Shown piece by piece: positions 17,164 through 24,384 of a stretch of DNA of 53,573 nt. How positions within the stretch are numbered: position 1 is the stretch's first letter; each line of letters opens with the position of its first letter. The notes under the pieces were generated by a model. The model ran no database searches. It saw only the letters and a list, made by a program, of their open reading frames with translations, and was not told the DNA's origin. Source of the DNA: RGIG1934 sp964492545 (GTDB taxonomy: Bacteria > Bacillota > Clostridia > Lachnospirales > Lachnospiraceae); NCBI GenBank assembly GCA_964492545.1, contig CAZBKO010000003.1, forward strand, positions 1 to 53,573, read 5' to 3'. Made by a program: the position numbers and the translations under genes.

Positions 17164-18402
17164 TTAGTCTGCATATCTGCCGATAAGCAGTGATGCGTTA
17201 TGACCACCAAATCCAAGAGAATTGCTAATTGCATAATCCACTCTTGTATGTACCGGTTCACCAAATACATAGTTAAGATCGCATTCCTCATCAGCTTCTT
17301 TTGAACCAACTGTCTGATGTATGTAATCTTCCATTATTGATTTAATACATACGATACACTCAACTCCACCTGCTGCTCCAAGTAAATGTCCTATCATCGA
17401 CTTTGTGGAATTTACATACAATTTGTCTGCCTGCTCACCAAATGCTTTTCTTATGGCGCGTGTCTCAAATAAATCGTTGTGATGAGTACTTGTTCCGTGT
17501 GCATTTATATATGCCACCTGTTCAGGCTTAACACCGGCATCTTCCATTGCAACGGTCATGGCCATTGCTGCACCGCTTCCATCCTCAGCAGGCGATGTAA
17601 TATGGTAAGCATCGCAGGTAGCTCCATATCCTTTTATTTCTGCAAATATCTGTGCCCCTCTATTTAGTGCATGCTCGAGCTCTTCAAGAACAATCACGCC
17701 TGTGCCTTCACCTATTACAAATCCACTTCTGTTTTTATCAAATGGTATTGAGGCATTCTGCGGATCATTGCATGTTGTCAGTGCTGTAAGACTTGTAAAG
17801 CCTGCAACTCCTACCGGTGTAATAGAACTTTCAGTTCCTCCTGCAAGCATAACATCAGCGTCTCCATATTGAATTGCCCTAAAAGCATCTCCTATGGAAT
17901 GTGACCCTGTAGCACAAGCTGTTACTACATTTGTACATTTACCCTTTAATCCAAGTGCAATTGCAACATTACCTGCTGCCATATTTGTAATCATCATTGG
18001 CACAAGTAAAGGATTAACTCTTGATGGACCCTTTTCAAGAATTTTTGTATGCTCAGATTCCATAATACCTAATCCGCCGATTCCGGATCCAATGCTTACA
18101 CCAACTCTAAAAGGATTCTCTTTTTCCATATCAAGTCCTGACTGGCTAAATGCTTCCTTGGCTGCTGCAACCGCATACTGTGAAAATGCTTCCATTCTCT
18201 TGGCTGACTTGAAATCCATTCTTTCTTTTGGATCAAAGCCTTTAACTTCTGCTGCTATTTTTACCTTATATTCCTCTGTATCGAATTTGGTGATTTCACC
18301 AATTCCTACAGTTCCTTTTTTTATTGAATTCCAAAACTCTTCAACTGTATTTCCTATTGGTGTTATTGCTCCCATTCCCGTAATTACTACTCGTCTTTTC
18401 AT
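17164..18402 (-). CDS. fabF: Beta-ketoacyl-ACP synthase II (FabF)
   Basis: Elongating condensing enzyme, 412 residues. The Cys-His-His triad is intact: Cys163 in VVTACATGSHSIGDA, a histidine in NAHGTSTHHND and one in KSMIGHLLGAAG. The N-terminus KRRVVITGMGAITPIGN is typical. It follows fabG after 19 bases. As the only KAS I/II-type gene in the operon it should carry all elongation after the FabH step. Confidence 0.96.
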   Translation of the reverse strand: MKRRVVITGMGAITPIGNTVEEFWNSIKKGTVGIGEITKFDTEEYKVKIAAEVKGFDPKERMDFKSAKRMEAFSQYAVAAAKEAFSQSGLDMEKENPFRVGVSIGSGIGGLGIMESEHTKILEKGPSRVNPLLVPMMITNMAAGNVAIALGLKGKCTNVVTACATGSHSIGDAFRAIQYGDADVMLAGGTESSITPVGVAGFTSLTALTTCNDPQNASIPFDKNRSGFVIGEGTGVIVLEELEHALNRGAQIFAEIKGYGATCDAYHITSPAEDGSGAAMAMTVAMEDAGVKPEQVAYINAHGTSTHHNDLFETRAIRKAFGEQADKLYVNSTKSMIGHLLGAAGGVECIVCIKSIMEDYIHQTVGSKEADEECDLNYVFGEPVHTRVDYAISNSLGFGGHNASLLIGRYAD

Positions 18403-18421
18403 TGTACACTACCTTTCTTAA

Positions 18422-19162
18422 TTACATTGCCATTCCGCCATCAACACTGATAATCTGTCCTGTTATATATGAAGCTTCATCCGATGCTAAATATCCTACC
18501 ATTGATGCTACTTCGTCAGCTTTTCCAAAATGTCCCAGTGGAATCTGCTTCACTGCATTTTCTTTAACTGCCTCAGGTAAAACACTTGTCATATCTGTTT
18601 CTATGAATCCGGGTGCTACCGCGTTGACTGTTACATTTCTTGATGCCAGCTCTCTTGCTATTGATTTTGTAAGTCCAATAAGTCCTGCCTTTGATGCTGC
18701 ATAATTTGCCTGACCTGCATTTCCAATAACTCCGGAGACTGAGGTAATATTAATTATTCTTCCGTATCTTTGCTTCATCATCTGTCTTGATACACATTTT
18801 ATTGTATTAAATGCTCCCTTTAGGTTCACACTGATGACGTCATCAAAATCCTTCTCAGACATTTTCATTATCAGTCCATCTCTTGTAATTCCCGAATTAT
18901 TCACAAGTATATCAAGTCTTCCAAGCTGTGCTATTATATCCTTTATTGCAGCACTTACTTCTTCTTCATTTGCAACATTGAATTTCATATACTTTGCGGT
19001 TCCTCCTGCCTCATTAATGAGTCGGCAGGTTTCTTCTGCCTTTTCCCTGGAACCATTATAATTTACAATAACGCACACACCTTTTTTTGCCAGGTCAATT
19101 GCTATTGCTCTTCCTATTCCGCCTGATGCACCTGTTACCAGTGCCACTCTTTCTTTCATCAT
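18422..19162 (-). CDS. fabG: 3-oxoacyl-ACP reductase FabG
   Basis: NADPH-dependent short-chain dehydrogenase of 246 residues. The cofactor motif GASGGIGRA lies at the N-terminus, NNSG in the core, and the Ser-Tyr-Lys catalytic set in ITSVSGVIG and NYAASKAGL. The start overlaps the fabD stop in an ATGATG context, indicating translational coupling; the second ATG (19159) is an equally valid start. It performs the first reduction of the elongation cycle. Confidence 0.95.
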   Translation of the reverse strand: MMKERVALVTGASGGIGRAIAIDLAKKGVCVIVNYNGSREKAEETCRLINEAGGTAKYMKFNVANEEEVSAAIKDIIAQLGRLDILVNNSGITRDGLIMKMSEKDFDDVISVNLKGAFNTIKCVSRQMMKQRYGRIINITSVSGVIGNAGQANYAASKAGLIGLTKSIARELASRNVTVNAVAPGFIETDMTSVLPEAVKENAVKQIPLGHFGKADEVASMVGYLASDEASYITGQIISVDGGMAM

Positions 19163-20067
19163 ATTAATTGTCCGCTCTCTTCCACATTACTGATATTTAT
19201 TACTTTTACATCTCTATTTATTTTCTTAATGAAACCTGCTAAAGTCTTTCCCGGTCCTATTTCTACAAATGTATCAACACCATTTTTTATCATTTCTTCC
19301 ACGCTTTGCTGCCATCTTACTGATGATGACACCTGCGCCTTTAATAATGATTTTATTTGCTCACTGTCATTAACATATTTTGCAGTTACATTTGTAACGT
19401 ATGGTATTTTCAGTTCGCTGACCTTAACATCTTCCATGTATTTTTCAAGTTTATCTGACGCGCCTGCCAGGTATTTCGAATGAAATGGTCCACTTACATT
19501 GAGTGCTATACATCTTTTTGCGCCCGCGTTTTTAAGTTTCTCCATCGCTTCATTTACTGCATTTGTCTCGCCTGTTATTACAATTTGTCCAGGACAGTTG
19601 TAATTTGCAATTGATACGTTATCAATATCATAAATTATTTGTTCTATTGCTTCTGCATCCATGCCGAGTATTGCCGCCATAGCGCCCTCTCCCGCAGGAA
19701 CTGCCTCGTTCATATAAATTCCCCTTGCCCTTACAGTTCTTATTGCATCTTCACAGGTCATTCCACCTGCTGCTGCAATTGCTGCGTACTCTCCCAGACT
19801 AAGGCCTGCTGTTACATCAGGGTATATGCCTTTGCTGTTTAAAACAGCTGTAATTGCAAGGCATGTAGTTACAAGTGCTGCCTGTGTATAGGCTGTGTTA
19901 TTAATTAATTCATTTTCTGTAAAGCAAATGTCTTTTACTGAAATATCAAGTATCTCATCTGCCATATCATATATTTTTTTTGCTTCCTCGTATGTATCGT
20001 AAAAATCTTTGCCCATCATACATTTTTGGGCACCCTGTCCAGGATATATAAATGCTGTTTTTTTCAT
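19159..20067 (-). CDS. fabD: Malonyl-CoA:ACP transacylase FabD
   Basis: Loads malonate onto ACP. It has 302 residues from the ATG at 20067. Motifs: YPGQGAQ near the N-terminus, GLSLGEYAA with the nucleophilic serine, and VSGPFHS with the catalytic histidine. An in-frame ATG at 20079 exists, but 20067 has the ribosome site GGAG at the normal distance, and the same site-to-start layout is seen at yfcE. The 5' region is unusual: a structured element with possible pseudoknot pairing lies between the fabK stop and this start and can mask or free the ribosome site. Confidence 0.95.
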   Translation of the reverse strand: MKKTAFIYPGQGAQKCMMGKDFYDTYEEAKKIYDMADEILDISVKDICFTENELINNTAYTQAALVTTCLAITAVLNSKGIYPDVTAGLSLGEYAAIAAAGGMTCEDAIRTVRARGIYMNEAVPAGEGAMAAILGMDAEAIEQIIYDIDNVSIANYNCPGQIVITGETNAVNEAMEKLKNAGAKRCIALNVSGPFHSKYLAGASDKLEKYMEDVKVSELKIPYVTNVTAKYVNDSEQIKSLLKAQVSSSVRWQQSVEEMIKNGVDTFVEIGPGKTLAGFIKKINRDVKVINISNVEESGQLI

Positions 20068-20150
20068 TCCATTCTCCATTCCGGAGCATTTTTACGACAT
20101 AGGGCAATTCTGCCATATGTACTATTTGTGATGCTCCTGCACAAATAGTT
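20068..20150 (-). promoter_or_regulatory. Structured element, copy B (pseudoknot-like, fabK-fabD gap)
   Basis: Sense direction: CTATTTGTG (20148-20140) pairs perfectly with CACAAATAG (20130-20122). The loop carries GGAGCAT (20137-20131), complementary to ATGCTCC (20089-20083). Between them lies an internal hairpin with ACATA/TATGT and GGCA/TGCC arms (20120-20097). The CTCC can instead pair with the fabD ribosome site GGAG (20077-20074). It shares sequence and architecture with copy A but has a longer internal hairpin. Confidence 0.55.
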
Positions 20151-20176
20151 ATGTGAAATGGACGCTATCGGGCGGA

Positions 20177-21115
20177 CTATTCACATTTTGGATTAATGCC
20201 AATTAGCTTTTCAGCTTCAGCTACAGTTTTTTCAATAAATTCGCTGCATGTGTACTCATTTTTTACTAATCCGGCACTCTGTCCCGCCATCAAGCTTCCC
20301 ATACTCACATCACCTTCGACTACTGCTTTTCGAAGTCCCCCCAGGGAAAGCATTTCCAGTTCTTCAAATCCTGCTCCTTCAGCCTCAAGCTTTAAATATT
20401 CTCTTGTAAGATTATTTCTAATAGCTCTAACCGGATGTCCTGTACTTCTTCCTGTTACTCTTGTGTCAATATCCTTGGCCTTTAATATACAGTCCTTGTA
20501 GTTCTGATGAACTATTGATTCCTTTGCTACTACGAAATGAGTTCCGACCTGAACGCCTTCTGCACCAAGCATAAATGCCGCTGCCATACCACGTCCATCT
20601 GCTATTCCACCAGCTGCTATTACAGGTATATTTACAGCATCTGCTATCTGTGGTACCAGAACCATTGTTGTTGTTTCTCCTATATGTCCGCCGGCTTCTG
20701 TTCCTTCTGCTACAACTGCATCTGCTCCACATCTTTCCATTCGCTTTGCCATAGCTACCGATGCTATTACAGGTATTACCTTAATTCCTGCATCCTTCCA
20801 CATCTGCATATATTTTTCAGGGTTTCCAGCACCTGTTGTAACGACCTTAACGCCTTCCTCAGCTACTATCTTCGCTACCTTGTCTGCTTCAGGGCTCATA
20901 AGCATGATATTTACACCAAATGGTTTATCTGTAAGCTTTCTTGCTTCCCTTATCTGTTCTCTCACCCACTCTGCAGGTGCATTTGCCGCTGCGATGATAC
21001 CAAGACCTCCAGCATTTGATACAGCTGATGCAAGATGGTACTCGGCAACCCATGCCATTCCACCCTGAACAATCGGATATTCAATATTCAATAAATCTGT
21101 AATTCTGGTTTTCAT
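20177..21115 (-). CDS. fabK: Enoyl-ACP reductase II (FabK)
   Basis: FMN-dependent enoyl-ACP reductase completing each elongation cycle, 312 residues. The N-terminus ITDLLNIEYPIVQGGMAWVA and the motifs GAGNPEKYM, EGTEAGGHIGE, AAGGIADGRGMAAAFMLGAEG and TGRSTGHPVR are typical of FabK. The ATG at 21115 is chosen because GGAGG lies five bases upstream. It takes the place of fabI, consistent with a clostridial or streptococcal-type pathway. A second family member is encoded at 12167-13231. Confidence 0.93.
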   Translation of the reverse strand: MKTRITDLLNIEYPIVQGGMAWVAEYHLASAVSNAGGLGIIAAANAPAEWVREQIREARKLTDKPFGVNIMLMSPEADKVAKIVAEEGVKVVTTGAGNPEKYMQMWKDAGIKVIPVIASVAMAKRMERCGADAVVAEGTEAGGHIGETTTMVLVPQIADAVNIPVIAAGGIADGRGMAAAFMLGAEGVQVGTHFVVAKESIVHQNYKDCILKAKDIDTRVTGRSTGHPVRAIRNNLTREYLKLEAEGAGFEELEMLSLGGLRKAVVEGDVSMGSLMAGQSAGLVKNEYTCSEFIEKTVAEAEKLIGINPKCE

Positions 21116-21128
21116 TACTTCCTCCAAT

Positions 21129-21353
21129 TTATTTATGTGCCTCAACGTATGTGATAATATCCTGTACTGTGCTCATTTTCTCAAGCTCTTCTGATGGGAT
21201 TTCTACACCAAATTCATCCTCCAATGCCATAACAAGCTCAAATAAATCAAGTGAGTCTGCCCCAAGATCATCCTTAAATGAAGCTGAAGGTACAACCTTT
21301 TCTGCCTCTACTCCTAAACCATCTGCTACTAATTCCTGAATCTTTTCTAACAT
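21129..21353 (-). CDS. acpP: Acyl carrier protein
   Basis: Acidic protein of 74 residues. The phosphopantetheine attachment serine is Ser34 in DLGADSLDLFELVMALE. The ATG at 21353 follows GGAGG at the right distance; the frame is open ~36 bases further upstream without support. A small hairpin (AAGCAC/GTGCTT, 21369-21385) lies just upstream of the ribosome site in the 94-base gap after fabH. It carries the growing acyl chain for the whole pathway. Confidence 0.96.
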   Translation of the reverse strand: MLEKIQELVADGLGVEAEKVVPSASFKDDLGADSLDLFELVMALEDEFGVEIPSEELEKMSTVQDIITYVEAHK

Positions 21354-21447
21354 GTTTCCTCCATTCTGAAGCACCCTTTGTGCTTGCACTCTTATTCAAA
21401 TTATTTGTTTTCTATTTATGTAATCCGGCAAAACCGGTAATTACCAT

Positions 21448-22383
21448 TTAAACTGTTATGTAGGCTGCGCCCCAGGATAATCCGGCGCCAAATCCTGACA
21501 TTACTATTTTCTTTCCACCATCAAGCAAGCCATCTCTACTCATCTCATCCAAAAGAATGGGAATGCTCGCCGATGACGTGTTTCCATATTTTTGTAAATT
21601 CATCGGAAATTTATCAATATCTGTCTTGAGCCGCTTTGCAACAGCCTCAACGATTCTGCTATTTGCCTGATGCAGAATAAAATAATCTATATTTTCTTTA
21701 TCTGTTCCCATATTTTCCAGAAGCTCCTCTATACATGACGGTACTGACTTGACTGCAAATCTGAATACCTGTTGACCATCCATAGTCATTGTCCCACCAT
21801 TTCTACACAAAAGAGCATCTGCTTTTGTCCCATCTGAGTGCATTACAACTTTTCCATTTTCATCTGTTGATGTGACAAGCATCGCACCGGCACCGTCTCC
21901 AAATAATATGCAGGTGCCCCTGTCTGACCAGTCCACTACCTTAGACAGGCTTTCAGAACCTACAATCAGCACATTCCCGGCAATTCCCATATTCATATAT
22001 GAAAGGGCTGTATTATATGCAAATACGAATCCAGAGCATGCTGCATTTAAATCAAAACAAAATGCTTTTGTATTTCCAATATACCTTTGTACCTCGCAGG
22101 CAATGGACGGAAGTATAATATCCGGTGACATTGTGGATACCAAAATAGCATCAATTTCATCCGCATTTCCTATGAAGCCACCGGCTATGGCATTCTCCAC
22201 TGCTTTCATAGCTGCTTTGCAGGCCATACTCGACGTTGTCTCATCATCTACAATATGTCTGCTAATAATTCCGGTTCGTTCTCTTATCCACTCATCACTT
22301 GTTTCAACCATAGTTGCAAGCTCGTTGTTATCTAATATTTTGTTTGGAATATAGGAACCTGTTCCTATTATCTTTCCAGTCAT
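21448..22383 (-). CDS. fabH: Beta-ketoacyl-ACP synthase III (FabH)
   Basis: First condensing enzyme of the pathway, joining an acyl-CoA primer to malonyl-ACP. It has 311 residues with an intact Cys-His-Asn triad: Cys116 in LNAACSGFVFA, the histidine in ILHQANSRI and the asparagine in KYGNTSSASI. The C-terminus GFGAGLSWGAAYI is typical. It is the first gene of the operon, with a TGGAGGA ribosome site and a promoter/operator 80-120 bases upstream. Confidence 0.96.
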   Translation of the reverse strand: MTGKIIGTGSYIPNKILDNNELATMVETSDEWIRERTGIISRHIVDDETTSSMACKAAMKAVENAIAGGFIGNADEIDAILVSTMSPDIILPSIACEVQRYIGNTKAFCFDLNAACSGFVFAYNTALSYMNMGIAGNVLIVGSESLSKVVDWSDRGTCILFGDGAGAMLVTSTDENGKVVMHSDGTKADALLCRNGGTMTMDGQQVFRFAVKSVPSCIEELLENMGTDKENIDYFILHQANSRIVEAVAKRLKTDIDKFPMNLQKYGNTSSASIPILLDEMSRDGLLDGGKKIVMSGFGAGLSWGAAYITV

Positions 22384-22462
22384 AAGCGTCCTCCACGTAA
22401 CTTGTCAGTTTTTGTTTTATTTTATTATATTTTGCATCTTGATATGTTTTAGTTTAAAATCA

Positions 22463-22502
22463 TTTGACTATCAAAGTATATCATAAAAAAAATAGAAGTC
22501 AA
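22463..22502 (-). promoter_or_regulatory. fab operon promoter with FabT-like operator
   Basis: Minus strand: TTGACT (22502-22497), 16-base spacer, TATACT (22480-22475). The palindrome TTTGATAGTCAAA (22475-22463), of the form TTTGA-N3-TCAAA, overlaps the last base of the -10 and covers the start region. This is the classical placement of a repressor site and matches the form of known FabT boxes. The cognate repressor is probably the MarR protein at the end of the operon. Confidence 0.75.
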
Positions 22503-22524
22503 GAATTTTTTTTCGACTTCTATT
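22485..22524 (-). terminator. Terminator of the injection-system operon
   Basis: Arms 22515-22524 and 22491-22500 form a perfect 10-bp stem, followed on the minus strand by a run of eight T. It lies 41 bases after the last gene of the operon. Its 3' arm contains the -35 box of the fab promoter. Confidence 0.85.
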
Positions 22525-22564
22525 CTATGTTCTTATTAAATACTCTGAAATACAATATTATAGC

Positions 22565-22975
22565 CTATTGTTTTCTTTTCACTTCTATTACCAGAATATT
22601 CTTATTATTTCGATATTCATATTTCATACTTTCAGAAGCTTCTTTTACTAAATGAATTCCCCAGCCTCCAGGCTGCATCTCTTCAATCGGTGCATTAATA
22701 TCTGGTTCTGGTGCCATCAAAGGATTGTAACTTATTCCATTATCTTCAAATTTCAAAACTATATTGTCACAGGAATTTTTTGTAATTTCAAAATTCACTT
22801 CTACAGGCCCATTTACTACCCCATATTTAGAAATATTTGAAAATATTTCGTCCACAATGAACTGCACACCAAATATTTCTCCTGTCTCAATATCAGTGTC
22901 CCTCAATTTCATCACATTTTCCCTGGCATATTCTAACACATCGTCTAATTTAGATAATTCTGCTGCTACAACCAT
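22565..22975 (-). CDS. Anti-sigma factor-type serine kinase (HATPase, RsbW/SpoIIAB-like)
   Basis: Small GHKL-fold protein of 136 residues. The ATP-binding boxes are present: N box VDEIFSNISKYG, G1 box FEDNGISYNP and G2 box GGWGIHLVKEASE. Such proteins phosphorylate a STAS antagonist and sequester a sigma factor or other partner. It follows the STAS gene by 27 bases and is the last gene of the injection-system operon. No sigma factor gene is adjacent, so the third partner is unknown. An AAGGAGA site precedes the ATG. Confidence 0.85.
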   Translation of the reverse strand: MVVAAELSKLDDVLEYARENVMKLRDTDIETGEIFGVQFIVDEIFSNISKYGVVNGPVEVNFEITKNSCDNIVLKFEDNGISYNPLMAPEPDINAPIEEMQPGGWGIHLVKEASESMKYEYRNNKNILVIEVKRKQ

Positions 22976-23002
22976 ATTCAGTCTCCTTTAATATCAATAG
23001 CA

Positions 23003-23302
23003 TTACTGTATATCAAGCACCTTTGAAAGTCCTGAACTATTCAGCACCATCTTAACTCCATCTGAAACATTCTTTAATGTAAATTTACCTTTTTTAGACA
23101 TAGCTGTTTTCTGAGAAATGAGGAAAACTCTTAATCCTGCACTTGACACATAATCAACTGCTTTTAAATCCATTGTTAACATATTTGTCTTCTGAAACAC
23201 TTTCAATACTTCCTTTTGAACCTCTACACTTGTATTCGTATCAATTCTTCCACTAATCTCCAGTATGATTTCATCATTGTTCTTAATCTCTGATATATTC
23301 AT
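23003..23302 (-). CDS. STAS domain anti-sigma factor antagonist (SpoIIAA/RsbV-like)
   Basis: A 99-residue STAS domain protein. The segment DLKAVDYVSSAGLRVFLISQ carries the serine that is phosphorylated in this family (Ser54 by alignment). I use the ATG at 23302, six bases after GGAG; an ATG four codons upstream would overlap the ribosome site. With the following HATPase gene it forms a partner-switching pair: unphosphorylated STAS protein would bind the kinase and free its target. Placement directly after the baseplate genes suggests it governs expression or firing of the apparatus. Inference from context only. Confidence 0.85.
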   Translation of the reverse strand: MNISEIKNNDEIILEISGRIDTNTSVEVQKEVLKVFQKTNMLTMDLKAVDYVSSAGLRVFLISQKTAMSKKGKFTLKNVSDGVKMVLNSSGLSKVLDIQ

Positions 23303-23319
23303 ATTATTCTCCATTCCTT

Positions 23320-24360
23320 TTATTGTAATTTTATGTTATCATAGCTTTCATTTGAATCCAGGCACTTGTTTTTTCCATCCATTATTGCGGCATTCAAATC
23401 AACATAAGTATTTTCATCAATTCTGCCGTTCTGTCTAAGCCAGTCTATTTTAAGGGATGCCCTGACAGGCTTAAACTGTCTAAGTAAATACAGTATTCCG
23501 GCTTTTCTATTCTGCTCCACATCTGTATGTATAAGAACAGTTATTTCAAGCTCACTATCACTGTTTTCCACGACATTTTCCTTTATTATTGCCTTCTCTC
23601 CAAGCACTATGGAAACTACTCTTTCCAGTGCAGCCTTTGTGCCCTTTTTCTTGTTGAGCTCATATGCCTCTATGACAATTGTTCTCATTGCGGCTTCGTC
23701 CATATAGTCACCATGTATATCCAAGCCCATCCATGATGCTAAAATTGGCAGCATTTCCATAGGTGCTGTATCGACATTTATGTTTCTTTCAAACTCTTCA
23801 GTCTTTTCCTGTAGTTCATAATACATTCCTGAGAACACTGATAGATATCTATGAAAGAAGCTATTTCTCTCCCTGTATATTTCAGGAAAAATATTGATAA
23901 AATTATCACCCTCCTGATATATCCTGATATTCTTTATAATCAGTTCCATATCCGAGTCACAATTTATTGAAATGTACATCCACATATATCTTCCCGAAAG
24001 CTCGTACAAAAGTATATCCCTTTTATTCTCAATGCAAATGCTGTTATCTGAAGAAAATATTGACTCTTTTTCTTCTGCCTGTATTTCGTCATCTGCTAAA
24101 AAATCATCAACAAGATAGCCGTCCTCCAAATACTCATTATCCGATGTGCGTATTCCCACTTTAATAGACATGTGCTCCTGATGTTCATATTCCATATGAA
24201 ATCTTCCCCATTTTCCATGTTCCATCAGGCTGTCTATGGCCATGAAATAGCATGAACCTTTTTTGTGAGCTATGAGCATATCATCTTGTAATACCATATT
24301 GTTTTTATGGGCATATTCCAATCTGCTGCCCTTTATTGAATAAACATTACCAATATTCAT
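23320..24360 (-). CDS. Baseplate-associated tail protein I-like
   Basis: Protein of 346 residues. The C-terminal half shows the phage tail protein I/TIGR02242-like pattern: IFPEIYRERNSFFHRYLSVF, ELQEKTEEFERNINVDTAP, LPILASWMGLDIHGDYMDEA and ELNKKKGTKAALERVVSIVLG. The N-terminal ~150 residues form a beta-rich domain not recognised. The ATG at 24360 is preceded by AAGGAGG and is preferred to a TTG at 24384. By analogy with P2 gpI it would sit at the outer baseplate wedge next to the J-like proteins. No separate tail fibre gene follows, so the N-terminal domain could take a surface role. Confidence 0.8.
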   Translation of the reverse strand: MNIGNVYSIKGSRLEYAHKNNMVLQDDMLIAHKKGSCYFMAIDSLMEHGKWGRFHMEYEHQEHMSIKVGIRTSDNEYLEDGYLVDDFLADDEIQAEEKESIFSSDNSICIENKRDILLYELSGRYMWMYISINCDSDMELIIKNIRIYQEGDNFINIFPEIYRERNSFFHRYLSVFSGMYYELQEKTEEFERNINVDTAPMEMLPILASWMGLDIHGDYMDEAAMRTIVIEAYELNKKKGTKAALERVVSIVLGEKAIIKENVVENSDSELEITVLIHTDVEQNRKAGILYLLRQFKPVRASLKIDWLRQNGRIDENTYVDLNAAIMDGKNKCLDSNESYDNIKLQ

Positions 24361-24384
24361 GCTTCCTCCTTCGCACTTGCTCAA

